A stretch of 64,000 nucleotides of DNA. It comes from Vibrio sinaloensis DSM 21326 (GTDB taxonomy: Bacteria > Pseudomonadota > Gammaproteobacteria > Enterobacterales > Vibrionaceae). The stretch spans positions 62,001 to 126,000 of the forward strand of contig NZ_AEVT01000098.1 of NCBI RefSeq assembly GCF_000189275.1, read 5' to 3'. Both the position numbers and the translations under genes were made by a program. Below, piece by piece: positions 14,612 to 23,724 of the stretch; the stretch's first letter is position 1; each line of letters starts with the position of its first letter. The notes beneath the pieces are model-generated. The model was not told the origin of the DNA and did not search any database. It saw only the letters and a program-made list of their open reading frames with translations.

Positions 14612-17374
14612 ATGGCTATGAGAATACTATTATTATTTATCTCACTTATCTTGGTTGGGTGTACACAGCCTCAGGTGCTAAAACCCATTGAGCCCGACAC
14701 TAACTGGACTCAAGGTCAGTTGGAGAACGGCGTTAAATATCATATATACCCTACCGACGGTAACCCGGTCTCCTTACGCTTATACGTTCATGTAGGTTCA
14801 GCGCAAGAAACTGACCAACAGAAAGGGTACGCGCACTTTTTAGAGCATATGGCTTTCAATGGCAGTCGCCATTTTTCTTCCAATGACATTGTCGATATGT
14901 TTGAATCGAACGGCTTAACCTTCGGGGCTGATATCAACGCTTACACCAGCTATTACGAAACGGTCTACAAGCTCGACTTGCCAGATAACAAGAAACTTGA
15001 TGATGGTGTGATGTGGCTGCGAGACATTGGTGACGGCCTTACCTTGTCTGCCAACGAAATTGAAAAAGAAAAAGGGGTCATTCAAGGAGAGATTCGCCGA
15101 ACTCGTCCAGAGCACAAAAGCTTGTCCGAAAAGTATTACGATTTTCTGATTAAAGACACGGCGGTTGAAGGGCTTGACCCAGTGGGCAATGTTGATTCTG
15201 TCAACGGAGTCAGCTCTGAGTCACTCAGAGCCTTTTATACTAAGTGGTATCAGCCGCAATACAGCGAAGTGGTCATTACTGGTGACATAGACTCTGATGA
15301 AGCTGTGGCTTTAATCAACAAGCACTTTGCCGATTGGAAAGCCTCTCCTAGTGCAGGTAACAACTCGGTTGAAAAGGTCACCTTTGCCTTGGCAGATTAT
15401 GTCGATACGATTGGCGAATTTGATGCGCCAAGCCTCAGCTTATTGATTAATCGCGCGCCATCAAAGATTGAACAGCGTAAACAGCTATTAGACTCATGGC
15501 TGGATGAAATTTCATTACAAATCATTCGTCAGCGGTTAGAAGCTGAGTACCAGAGTAAAGCACTGCCATTACAAAGCTTGGCGATCACGCCGTACTATAT
15601 GAATTATCAGCGTAATGCATTGCTATCCGTGGCATTTGAAAAGGAAAACCGCCAAAAGGCACAAACGATATTTGTTGACTCATTAACGTCACTACGTGAT
15701 TTCGGCGCAACTCAGAACGAGCTCGAGACGTCACTCGCTTATTATCAGCAGTTAATCACTGATCTAGACTACAACTGGGGGCAGCGTGATGCCGTAACGT
15801 TTGCTGAAGAGCGAGCATGGGCAATTTCTGTCGGACAAACCAGTCAGTCAAAATTAGATTATAAACAGAGCTTAGAAGAGCTGGTTAACACGACGAACCT
15901 CGAACGGATTAACCAACAAATCAACCACCTTCTTGCAGATGACTATGTCGTTGTGATCGGTGCAGATAAAGCGGAAGACATACAACAACTGCAAAGTCGT
16001 CTCTCTCCAATACGTAGTGATATCGCACAGAAAGGCGTTGCGCCTGCCGCTTTGATTCCAACGGCAGCAGAGCTTGCTAAGCCTCAGCAATCAGGTTCGA
16101 TCGTCAATCAGACTATCGATAAATATGGTCATCACATTTGGACCTTATCGAATGGCATTGAGGTCATGCTTGAAACGGACTTTACTACGATAGATACGGT
16201 TAACATTGTATATGGAAGCCAAGGGGGTAAAGCCGCATTGGAGCCAGAGTTGTATGCCGCGTCTGAAATGGCGATCCCCGTGGTAATACGCAGTGGTGTC
16301 GGTGATTTCAATGGGACCCAATTTGATTCTTATTTAGCTAAGAACAATATTGAGGTGTTCCCATTTATTAATTTTACCCATCATGGTCTAGAAATTGGAG
16401 CGACCAAAGCTAAGTTGGCCGATGCGCTTAAAGTTATTTACAACATCTCGACGAATATCAATGTCGATCCTCGTCAAATTGAAGCGGTGCAGCAAGAGAC
16501 GTACGCAAATCAACAGCGTTATTTAGCGACCCCTTACGGAAAGTGGGAAAGAGCAATCAATCGTAATAGCTACGAAAAGTCCAGCAGCCATTATTCGCTG
16601 AGTGCGCCAGATTATGCGATGGTGAATGAGCCGCAGATTCGTCAAGTTCATCAGGAGTTGTTTGCCAAGAATCGAGGCAATAAGTTGGTTATTGTCGCCA
16701 ACATTACACCGGAAGAGCTCACGCCGTTATTACAATTCTACGTTGCGTCGATTCCACTGGACAAAGCATCGGCTCCAAACTACAAAGTTGCCTATAAGGC
16801 GGCGCCTCAAGCACGTGTAGATTTGGCCGAGCACAATGAACAAAACAGCATTTATTTGCTAAGAGTGACCAACCCATCAGCGCAGAGCACCAGTGCAAAA
16901 ACAGCCTTTATGGACGATATGATCCAACGACTTCTTGCCAAGAAGTTAACCAGTTACGTTCGTGAAGAACTGGGGCTAGATTATGCGCCAGATGCCTACT
17001 CAGCGTCATTGGATCAAGAGCCAAGCACAGATTGGCTAATTGAAGCGCAAGTGGCTCCGCAAGATGTCACTAAGATCGAGGTCGCGGTTGATAAGGTTAT
17101 GGCGGATATTGTTTCTGATGTGAGCGCTAAAGATTTTGAAACCGTCGCAAAACAGTTATCGACAGCGTTAACACCACTGCAAGATAAACCGATTGATCGA
17201 ACTTGGTTCTACGCTCGATACTGGATGCATGGGTACGGCATTGGTTCTCTGAAGGATGTCAACGCGATGATTGATTCCATAACCGTGCAGGAGCTAAAAC
17301 AGCGCATAGATGAGTCTTTTGGCGGTGCTGCTAATCGAAGCAAATATACTTTAACTCCGGCGAGTGGTAAGTAA
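14612..17374 (+). CDS. M16-family zinc metallopeptidase, lipoprotein
   Basis: A 920-residue insulinase/pitrilysin-type peptidase. The leader MRILLLFISLILVGC ends in a lipobox, so the protein is probably anchored in the outer membrane facing the periplasm. The inverted zinc motif HFLEH lies at 75-79, and the downstream Glu is in EKEKGVIQGEIRR (about 155). Two halves of about 450 residues repeat the M16 fold; the second half lacks the zinc motif, as is normal. An in-frame ATG six bases later (14618) would give a cleaner signal peptide. It is flanked by arsR and a terminator and appears monocistronic. Natural substrates are unknown. Confidence 0.93.
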   Translation: MAMRILLLFISLILVGCTQPQVLKPIEPDTNWTQGQLENGVKYHIYPTDGNPVSLRLYVHVGSAQETDQQKGYAHFLEHMAFNGSRHFSSNDIVDMFESNGLTFGADINAYTSYYETVYKLDLPDNKKLDDGVMWLRDIGDGLTLSANEIEKEKGVIQGEIRRTRPEHKSLSEKYYDFLIKDTAVEGLDPVGNVDSVNGVSSESLRAFYTKWYQPQYSEVVITGDIDSDEAVALINKHFADWKASPSAGNNSVEKVTFALADYVDTIGEFDAPSLSLLINRAPSKIEQRKQLLDSWLDEISLQIIRQRLEAEYQSKALPLQSLAITPYYMNYQRNALLSVAFEKENRQKAQTIFVDSLTSLRDFGATQNELETSLAYYQQLITDLDYNWGQRDAVTFAEERAWAISVGQTSQSKLDYKQSLEELVNTTNLERINQQINHLLADDYVVVIGADKAEDIQQLQSRLSPIRSDIAQKGVAPAALIPTAAELAKPQQSGSIVNQTIDKYGHHIWTLSNGIEVMLETDFTTIDTVNIVYGSQGGKAALEPELYAASEMAIPVVIRSGVGDFNGTQFDSYLAKNNIEVFPFINFTHHGLEIGATKAKLADALKVIYNISTNINVDPRQIEAVQQETYANQQRYLATPYGKWERAINRNSYEKSSSHYSLSAPDYAMVNEPQIRQVHQELFAKNRGNKLVIVANITPEELTPLLQFYVASIPLDKASAPNYKVAYKAAPQARVDLAEHNEQNSIYLLRVTNPSAQSTSAKTAFMDDMIQRLLAKKLTSYVREELGLDYAPDAYSASLDQEPSTDWLIEAQVAPQDVTKIEVAVDKVMADIVSDVSAKDFETVAKQLSTALTPLQDKPIDRTWFYARYWMHGYGIGSLKDVNAMIDSITVQELKQRIDESFGGAANRSKYTLTPASGK

Positions 17375-17391
17375 CGAACCATTCACTGACC

Positions 17392-17420
17392 AAAAAGCCG
17401 CGTTGAGACGCGGCTTTTTT
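17392..17420. terminator. Bidirectional terminator after the M16 gene
   Basis: AAAAAGCCGCG pairs with CGCGGCTTTTT around TTGAGA, with T-runs on both strands. It also ends the leftward gene that stops at 17420. Confidence 0.92.
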
Positions 17421-17680
17421 TATGATTGGCTACCCAGTCTGCCAACCTTATGGCCGATGGCGTAGCTGACGATAGCAATAGTTGAGGTGATAAGAATGGC
17501 ATAGACATAGCCAATCGTGGCACTCACGCCAAATCCCCAGACTATCGAAAAGACCAATCCTTGAAATGCTTCATAGGGCCATTGAATAACAGCAAAATGA
17601 GAATCCGCAGCGAGCAGGAAAATAGCACCTGCTAAGCTTGCGAACGTAAACAATAACCCAACTAAATTTGCGCGGTTCAT
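17420..17680 (-). CDS. Small membrane protein of unknown function
   Basis: About 86 residues with three hydrophobic segments (roughly 6-26, 40-60 and 62-80) and a short basic tail (GHKVGRLGSQS). I do not recognise the family. The ATG at 17680 is preferred over a TTG six bases earlier, although neither has a strong ribosome site. It is oriented leftward like the hydrolase gene to its right but is separated by about 80 bases, so co-transcription is open. Confidence 0.6.
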   Translation of the reverse strand: MNRANLVGLLFTFASLAGAIFLLAADSHFAVIQWPYEAFQGLVFSIVWGFGVSATIGYVYAILITSTIAIVSYAIGHKVGRLGSQS

Positions 17681-17759
17681 AAGCAAGAGAAGATAACTGA
17701 AAACGCTATTTTATCTTGAATTCGGTGTTTACACTATTCCTCAAATGAGTAGTTATTTG

Positions 17760-18377
17760 TTAATGCTTGAACGTATCGTAACGAACAAAGTGATCAATTT
17801 GCTTGGCGACATAGGCACTATAAATCAGGCTGGTGTGGCTGTAAGGCGTCTCTATGTGATCCGTCATTCCTGTGATTTTGGTCTCTTCGACCGTCACAGT
17901 TCCATCGGATGGTAAGCCTCTATCCATCATAAACAGCGCTCGGGCGCCAATGGGCATAGTGCCTGCAATGCTGCCGAGTTTTTGCGGAAACTGCCACTCG
18001 TCTTGATGCTCTTTAAGTCCAAAGTGGGGAGAGTTGCCAAGTAAGGTTCCCATGCCAAGATTTTGAATGCGAGTGACAATTGAAGCGCCTTGTAGCGGTG
18101 AGCCTATAGCCACGACATGAGAGATGGAAGACGCGCGGCTTTGGCGCGCTTGGAGATACTGCTTAATCACTATCCCCCCCAAGCTATGACCAACCAATAT
18201 ATTCGGCATGGTATCGCTTAGCGCCTTATCAATTTTGGAGAACAAACGTTGTTGATTAATGGCAACACTGTTGTATGTCAAGACCTTGGTTCGATAGCCT
18301 AAGTTTCTAAGCTTACGGCTCAAAGGTTGCATCACCATGCCATGCATATACAGTCCATGTAGAATGATGATTTTCAT
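17760..18377 (-). CDS. Alpha/beta-hydrolase, lipase-like
   Basis: A 205-residue alpha/beta-hydrolase without a signal peptide. The opening IIILHGLYMHG gives the oxyanion region, GHSLGG (about 63-68) carries the nucleophile Ser, and a His near SHTSLIY in the C-terminal part is the likely catalytic His; the acidic residue is probably in the DGTVTVEET region. Similar short proteins are often named lipase or PGAP1-like. Substrate is unknown. GAGGAGC precedes the ATG at good distance. Confidence 0.82.
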   Translation of the reverse strand: MKIIILHGLYMHGMVMQPLSRKLRNLGYRTKVLTYNSVAINQQRLFSKIDKALSDTMPNILVGHSLGGIVIKQYLQARQSRASSISHVVAIGSPLQGASIVTRIQNLGMGTLLGNSPHFGLKEHQDEWQFPQKLGSIAGTMPIGARALFMMDRGLPSDGTVTVEETKITGMTDHIETPYSHTSLIYSAYVAKQIDHFVRYDTFKH

Positions 18378-18476
18378 AAATGCTCCTCACAACGCTATGT
18401 CGTTACAATAAAGCTTTTGTCTGCCTTATTTCTACTAAAAAGCTTCCTAATAGTGCAATTATTCTAGGAAAAGCGA

Positions 18477-18504
18477 CAGCCGACATAGTGAACTAGGCCG
18501 GCTG
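18477..18504 (-). terminator. Weak hairpin after the glycine-zipper gene
   Basis: CAGCCG and CGGCTG form a six-base stem with a partly paired 16-base loop; a CTTTTCC stretch follows on the minus strand. Termination is possible but not strong. Confidence 0.4.
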
Positions 18505-18517
18505 ATGTGTATTTTGA

Positions 18518-19282
18518 CTATGAGGCTTTGGTGAAGCGGAATGTTTGTAGCTGGTTTTGCTTGTTATCCATAAAGGCGAAGCTCGATAAGCTCCATACAT
18601 TTTGTCCCGCAAAACCAAGCTCGACGTGAATGTCTGCGGTGTTGATGCCTTGATAAATAACATCACTGACATTCGTTGGATAAAATACATAACGGTTGGT
18701 ATTTGGTTGAAATTCACCAGCAAAACGGACTTCAACTTGAGTCGCATTATTGGTGACGTTCAACTGGTAGCCACTCTCAGGAGTGAATGAGAATGCGGCG
18801 GTCAAATCTATACCTTGACGGTTGCTGACGGCAATGTTTGCCTGTGTCGTACTGGCGAGCGTACCACTGGCATCAATCGGATCGAGATCGTTTAAAGAAT
18901 TGTCGTGGTTTTGAATAGACACGTTCCAGTTGCCAACGAAGTGGTTTAACTCTTGCCAGCTTTGTTGAGTGTTAGGCTGGTTTGCATGGTTGCCTATCGA
19001 GGCAATAGCATCGTCACGTGAGTTTGCGCGCATACCCTCTCTATTGTCTTGCACATCGGCTTGTGCGCCAGCGACACCACCAGTCACACCACCAGCGATT
19101 GCGCCCTTTACCGCTAACTCAGGTTCGCCGGTCAGTGCTCCGAGAGTTAAGCCTAGTAATGCGCCTCCTGCTGCACCTTGTTTTGTCATTGCGTTAGGGT
19201 CGTCTTCTCCTGGTGTCACACAGCCTGTTAAGAGAGGGGCACATAGGCCAGCAAGTAACGCATACTTGATTGTTTTGTTCAT
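18518..19282 (-). CDS. Lipoprotein with a glycine-zipper segment
   Basis: A 254-residue lipoprotein: the signal peptide ends in LLTGC (Cys about 21). Residues about 35-75 are Gly/Ala-rich with GxxxG spacing (GAAGGALLGLTLGALTGE, then GAIAGGVTGGVAG), the glycine zipper that inserts in or spans membranes in this kind of envelope protein. The C-terminal half (about 115-254) looks like a beta-rich domain with a WNVSIQNHD ... YVFYPTNVSDVIYQG pattern. Function is unknown. It is transcribed alone. Confidence 0.8.
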   Translation of the reverse strand: MNKTIKYALLAGLCAPLLTGCVTPGEDDPNAMTKQGAAGGALLGLTLGALTGEPELAVKGAIAGGVTGGVAGAQADVQDNREGMRANSRDDAIASIGNHANQPNTQQSWQELNHFVGNWNVSIQNHDNSLNDLDPIDASGTLASTTQANIAVSNRQGIDLTAAFSFTPESGYQLNVTNNATQVEVRFAGEFQPNTNRYVFYPTNVSDVIYQGINTADIHVELGFAGQNVWSLSSFAFMDNKQNQLQTFRFTKAS

Positions 19283-19507
19283 GGTATAGCTCCAAAGTCG
19301 GAAAGTTAGAAACCAAACTAGGTAGCTAAGGTCAGCAGATTATCAGCGCGAATCGTTGGTTTGTATCCAAATGTAATCCAGTGATCGCAGTCTCACGTGT
19401 CGCGATAGGCTTTATTGGGAAAGATTGGTCGCCGTTATGATATTTAATTTGAATTAACGAATGGATAACCATTTGCTAAAGACAAACGAGCAGGGTAGGT
19501 AAAGAAA

Positions 19508-19542
19508 AAACGCCACGGTTTAAGAACTAAACGGTGGCGTTT
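19508..19542 (-). terminator. Terminator of the lldP-lldD unit
   Basis: AAACGCCAC with GTGGCGTTT and GTTTA with TAAAC form a long stem with one G-G mismatch; the minus strand continues in a T-run. It lies about 20 bases after the lldD stop. Confidence 0.85.
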
Positions 19543-19564
19543 ACTAGGTCGTAGTGTGATTAGG

Positions 19565-20704
19565 CTAGTCGATGTTGACCAGAGAATCGCGGTTTAGATC
19601 TTGAATGCTCTTGGCTCCCGTTAGTGTCATTGCCACGCGCATCTCTTTTTCGTATAGATCGAGTAGGTTTTCCACACCTGCTTGACCTTGAGCGGCCAAC
19701 GCGTAGATGTAAGAACGTCCAAGCATGGCGCAGTCCGCCCCCATGGCGAGCATGCGAACAACGTCTAGACCAGTACGAATACCCGAATCAACGAAGATCT
19801 TCATATCGCCTTTTACCGCGTCAGCGATGGAAGGCAGCGCTTTTGCTGAAGACATGACACCATCGAGTTGGCGACCGCCGTGGTTGGATACCACAATGCC
19901 GTCGGCACCAAAACGTACTGCGTCTTTTGCATCTTCTACATCAAGAATGCCTTTGATGACCATAGGACCGTCCCAGAAATCACGAATCCACTCAAGGTCT
20001 TTCCAGCTAATGGAAGGATCGAAGTTATCACCTAACCAGCCAATGTAGTCTTCAAGCTTGGTTGGTTCGCCGCGATAAGTCGAGATGTTGCCAAGATCGT
20101 GTGGTTTACCAAACAAGCCGACATCGAATGCCCATTGAGGGTGACGCATGGCTTGGAAAACGCGACGAGCGGCTGCATTCGGACCACTCATACCGGAGTG
20201 CATGTCACGGTAGCGAGCCCCTGGTACCGGCATATCAACAGTGAAGACGAGAGTTGTTACGCCAGCAGCCTTTGCACGCTCTAATACATTTTTCATAAAG
20301 CCACGGTCTTTAAGAACATACAGCTGGAACCACATAGGACGTTCAATGGCAGGGGTCACTTCTTCGATCGGACACACCGATACGGTAGACATGGTAAAAG
20401 GGATGCCTTTGTTTTCGGCGGCTTTTGCGGCTTGAACTTCGCCGCGTCGAGCGTACATACCGGTAAGGCCGACTGGAGAAAGGGCGATGGGTAGCGCCAT
20501 CTTCTCACCAAAAATCTCGGTATCTAGACTCAGTTCAGACATGTCATTCAGAACACGCTGCTTAAGCGCGATCTCTGCTAAATCTTCGGTGTTGCGTCTC
20601 AGCGTATGCTCACCGTACGACCCACCATCAATATAGTGGAACAGGAATGGTGGTAGCTTAGATTTTGCCGCTTTGCGGTAGTCAGTTGAAGCAGAGATAA
20701 TCAT
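19565..20704 (-). CDS. lldD: L-lactate dehydrogenase, FMN-dependent
   Basis: Membrane-associated flavoenzyme that oxidises L-lactate to pyruvate and passes electrons to quinone. The 379 residues form a TIM barrel with FMN-binding stretches (LSPVGLTGM, STVSVCPIEEV, FQLYVLKDR, KGILDVEDA) and the catalytic His in SNHGGRQLDG (about 252-261). The length is close to E. coli LldD. It lies downstream of lldP, separated by 141 bases containing an inverted repeat, and ends at a terminator. Together the two genes allow growth on lactate. Confidence 0.96.
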   Translation of the reverse strand: MIISASTDYRKAAKSKLPPFLFHYIDGGSYGEHTLRRNTEDLAEIALKQRVLNDMSELSLDTEIFGEKMALPIALSPVGLTGMYARRGEVQAAKAAENKGIPFTMSTVSVCPIEEVTPAIERPMWFQLYVLKDRGFMKNVLERAKAAGVTTLVFTVDMPVPGARYRDMHSGMSGPNAAARRVFQAMRHPQWAFDVGLFGKPHDLGNISTYRGEPTKLEDYIGWLGDNFDPSISWKDLEWIRDFWDGPMVIKGILDVEDAKDAVRFGADGIVVSNHGGRQLDGVMSSAKALPSIADAVKGDMKIFVDSGIRTGLDVVRMLAMGADCAMLGRSYIYALAAQGQAGVENLLDLYEKEMRVAMTLTGAKSIQDLNRDSLVNID

Positions 20705-20767
20705 AATTCAATCCTACAATGGTGGTTTTGTCTTTCTATGAAGACTAGATCATTAACTGGTTAAGGT

Positions 20768-20830
20768 GGCGTTAATACCCGCTTGGAGTGACACTAGTGC
20801 CGTTCTTGTCAGGGGATGAGTATTAACGCC
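20768..20830 (-). repeat. Inverted repeat between lldP and lldD
   Basis: GGCGTTAATAC (20768-20778) and GTATTAACGCC (20820-20830) are perfect 11-base arms; the 41-base loop contains the palindrome CACTAGTG. In the transcript this would form a stem between the two genes, with no T-run. Confidence 0.6.
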
Positions 20831-20845
20831 AAGTTTTCAGTGCGG

Positions 20846-22537
20846 TTATTTCAATAACGCATCGGTCACGTGGAAGCCGTAAATGGCTATCAAACCGATA
20901 ACGCCAGTGACGACTAAGTAGTAGAAGGTTGGGATAATGGTTTTGCGCAGTGTTGCCCCTTCACGTCCAAGAAGACCTACAGTTGCAGAAGCGGCAACGA
21001 CGTTGTGAATTGCAATCATGTTACCTGCGGCAGCACCTACTGCTTGAAGAGCGACAACGACGGCGCTAGAAATCGACAGCGTTTGGGCAACTTCAAACTG
21101 GAACTGGCTAAACATCATGTTAGATACTGTGTTTGAACCCGCGATAAACGCACCCAGCGCACCAACCGTCGCACTCAAAGCAGGGAAGGCATCACCGACA
21201 AGGCCAGCAGCAAAGTTTGCTGTGGTCACTGGCATGCTCGCGAGGTCTGCGCCATTAATACCTGAGTTAATAAAGATACGAACCATAGGAATGGTAAACA
21301 CAAGCACGAAACCAGCACCGATCAGTGTTTTGCTTGATTCACCAAGCGCTTTGACTAGAGGCGTCGCGCTACGAGCTTGCAGAAGTACAGCGACGAGAGC
21401 GACAAACACTAAGATGCCACCTGGGAGGTAAAGAGGCTGAATCGCCGTACTAATACCTGTTTCACCAAGGATGTTAGCAAAGGAAAGGCTCACACCTGTC
21501 AGCATGGCTTTGAAATCAGCGCTTACGCGACTAGCAACTAACACGATGGCCAGCAGTACGTAAGGGAACCAAGCCATTACCATGCTCATCGGTTTAGTCT
21601 TATCATCCGCTAAATCAATCTTCAGTGAACCTAACCACTCAGAAGGCCACTTGTCTTCAGATTCAAAGTCCCACGTTGTTTTTGGAACAAGGAAACCACG
21701 TTTTGCTGCAGAAACGACGATAGATAGGCCAACAAGACCACCAATCAGCGATGGGAACTCGGCACCTAGGAAAACGCCTGTCAAAGCATAAGGGATGGTA
21801 AATGCTAGGCCAGCGAAGATAGCGAAAGGCAGAATGTCTAGGCCTTCTGTCCAGCTCTTATTTTTGCCGAAGAAGCGGGTTAACATCATCGCCATTAGAA
21901 CCGGGATTAGTGTACCCACTGTCGCGTGGATCATGGCAACGCTTGACGTGATTTGTTGCAAGTAGGCATCCCAAGTAGAGCCGTTGGCAATCAGGGCTTC
22001 TGAGATATTGTGCGTGTCTAAACCTTTGTTTACACCCACTATGATAGGCGTACCCACCGCACCGAAAGAAACCGGCGTTGATTGGATCATCATCCCCATC
22101 AATACCGCAGCGAGCGCAGGGAAGCCAATCGCTACAAGTAACGGTGCTGCGATTGCCGCCGGGGTACCAAAGCCAGATGCGCCTTCGATGAAAGAACCAA
22201 AACACCATGCAATGATGATGGCTTGTACACGGCGGTCAGGAGAAATATTGGTGAAGCCGTTACGAATGGTCGAGATGGCTCCGGTGTGCTTAAGCGTGTT
22301 AAGCAAGAAGATAGCGCCAAAGACAATCCAAAGGACAGAGACAGTAATGCCAAGACCTTGGAACACAGACGCTAATACACGTGTTGTAGACATGTCCCAC
22401 CCAAACAGGGCGATGACAACCGTTAGGCCAAATGCAACAGGCATTGCGCGTTTGGCTGGCCAGTTAAGGCCGACTAGTAAAATGGCAGCCACCACTATCG
22501 GTGAGAAAGCCACTAGGGCAAGTAAAGTTTCACTCAT
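20846..22537 (-). CDS. lldP: L-lactate permease (LctP family)
   Basis: Inner-membrane lactate:proton symporter of 563 residues with about twelve to fourteen hydrophobic helices. LctP marks include GSFIEGASGFGTPAAIAAPLL (in part) near residue 115, SFGAVGTPI, and the second-half GSNTVSNMMFSQFQFEVA. First gene of the lactate unit, transcribed away from a LysR gene whose start lies 190 bases off. Glycolate is a known secondary substrate of this family. The call is secure. Confidence 0.96.
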   Translation of the reverse strand: MSETLLALVAFSPIVVAAILLVGLNWPAKRAMPVAFGLTVVIALFGWDMSTTRVLASVFQGLGITVSVLWIVFGAIFLLNTLKHTGAISTIRNGFTNISPDRRVQAIIIAWCFGSFIEGASGFGTPAAIAAPLLVAIGFPALAAVLMGMMIQSTPVSFGAVGTPIIVGVNKGLDTHNISEALIANGSTWDAYLQQITSSVAMIHATVGTLIPVLMAMMLTRFFGKNKSWTEGLDILPFAIFAGLAFTIPYALTGVFLGAEFPSLIGGLVGLSIVVSAAKRGFLVPKTTWDFESEDKWPSEWLGSLKIDLADDKTKPMSMVMAWFPYVLLAIVLVASRVSADFKAMLTGVSLSFANILGETGISTAIQPLYLPGGILVFVALVAVLLQARSATPLVKALGESSKTLIGAGFVLVFTIPMVRIFINSGINGADLASMPVTTANFAAGLVGDAFPALSATVGALGAFIAGSNTVSNMMFSQFQFEVAQTLSISSAVVVALQAVGAAAGNMIAIHNVVAASATVGLLGREGATLRKTIIPTFYYLVVTGVIGLIAIYGFHVTDALLK

Positions 22538-22649
22538 TGGTACATCCTCGTACAGGCAGACCCGATCACTTTATTGAAAGGGATAACTTCTCAAATCAGG
22601 ATTCTGAAGAATCTCTTAGATTTTATATTTGTGATAATTGTGTTAATTC

Positions 22650-22665
22650 GGGGTGAATTTACCCC
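22650..22665. promoter_or_regulatory. Dyad in the lldP / LysR divergent promoter region
   Basis: GGGGTGAATTTACCCC is a near-perfect palindrome (one mismatched pair) between the divergent genes, a usual place for a LysR-type operator with a T-N11-A core. The binder is inferred from location only. Confidence 0.45.
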
Positions 22666-22727
22666 TTTATTTTTTATGAATATAGGGAAATAATGAAAAT
22701 AATTAATTCCAAAAATGACATAATAAG

Positions 22728-23627
22728 ATGCGTGCAGACGATTTAATCCTGTTTTCACAGGTAGTAGAAATGGGCAGTTTTAGTAAGGTCGCAGAGATAA
22801 ATAACCTTACAAATTCGGTAGTTAGCAAAAGAATCGCACGTTTAGAAGAAGAATTGGGCGTGCAATTATTATATCGAACAACGCGTAAATTGACTCTCAC
22901 TGAAGCAGGTAAGGCGCTGACCCACGGAGCGAAAAATGTGAAGCAAGCCACCTTAGAGGCTATGGATGCAGTTTCGGGCTTTGGTGAGAATATAAGCGGT
23001 CACATCAAAATGTCAGTGCCTACCATTTCTGGTGATTTAATTTTAGCCGATGCCGTTGCCGAGTTTTGTAACACTCATCCAGGCTTAAGTGTCGATATGT
23101 CCCTTGATAATCGATTTGTTGACTTAGTTGAAGGTGGTTATGACTTAGTCATTCGCACCGGGTATTTAGAAGACTCGAGCCTAATTGCTCGTCATATTCT
23201 GGACTCACAGTGGGTGGTTTGCGCTTCTCCTGCTTATATTGCTCGAAATGCAAAACCGGTAAAACCGGAAGATTTAACCCAGCACAACTGCCTACAGTAT
23301 GCTTATCAGACAACAGGGGCGAGTGAATGGGAGTTTAAAGGTAAAGAGGGCAACTATATTGTTAGAGTGTCGGGTTCGTTCTCTACGGACAATGCAACGG
23401 CCTTGCGCAAAGCGGCCTTAGGTGGGCATGGCATCGCTTATGTACCTCGCTGTCTGGTTTATCATGATATCCGTAATGGTCAGTTGGTGGATCTGTTTCC
23501 AGAGCTGGTCGGTAAGCGACTCGGCATTTATGCGGTGTACCCTTTTACTCGACAACCGCCCAACAAGGTAAAATTGTTAATTGAACACATTCGCGCGCGT
23601 TATCTGGCGATTTCCCACTACTTCTAA
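22728..23627 (+). CDS. LysR-family transcriptional regulator beside the lactate genes
   Basis: A 299-residue LysR-type regulator: an N-terminal winged helix (DLILFSQVVEMGSFSKVAE, NSVVSKRIARLEEELG) and a two-lobed effector-binding domain (about 90-299) with DLVIRTGYLEDSSL typical of the CrgA-like LysR subgroup. Placed back to back with lldP, it is the likely controller of the lactate genes, whereas enterobacteria use the GntR-type LldR. Lactate as inducer is inference. The ribosome site is weak and several ATGs lie nearby, but this start gives the full helix-turn-helix. Confidence 0.9.
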   Translation: MRADDLILFSQVVEMGSFSKVAEINNLTNSVVSKRIARLEEELGVQLLYRTTRKLTLTEAGKALTHGAKNVKQATLEAMDAVSGFGENISGHIKMSVPTISGDLILADAVAEFCNTHPGLSVDMSLDNRFVDLVEGGYDLVIRTGYLEDSSLIARHILDSQWVVCASPAYIARNAKPVKPEDLTQHNCLQYAYQTTGASEWEFKGKEGNYIVRVSGSFSTDNATALRKAALGGHGIAYVPRCLVYHDIRNGQLVDLFPELVGKRLGIYAVYPFTRQPPNKVKLLIEHIRARYLAISHYF

Positions 23628-23666
23628 ATCTTGTCTTTGCCGATAGAAAGGTCCGATAAAAAGAAA

Positions 23667-23694
23667 AACGCCGACGCATCCATGCGTCGGCGTT
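23667..23694. terminator. Bidirectional terminator between LysR and yejF
   Basis: AACGCCGACGCAT pairs perfectly with ATGCGTCGGCGTT; the tip is a short CATCCATG loop. The T-run is on the minus strand, serving the yejF transcript. Confidence 0.88.
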
Positions 23695-23724
23695 ATGTCG
23701 GCGGCCAAACCGAATATTATAAGC

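Noticed and set aside
20062..20284. Several rightward frames antisense to lldD
   Set aside because: They are shadows of a conserved gene; no domain or ribosome site supports them.
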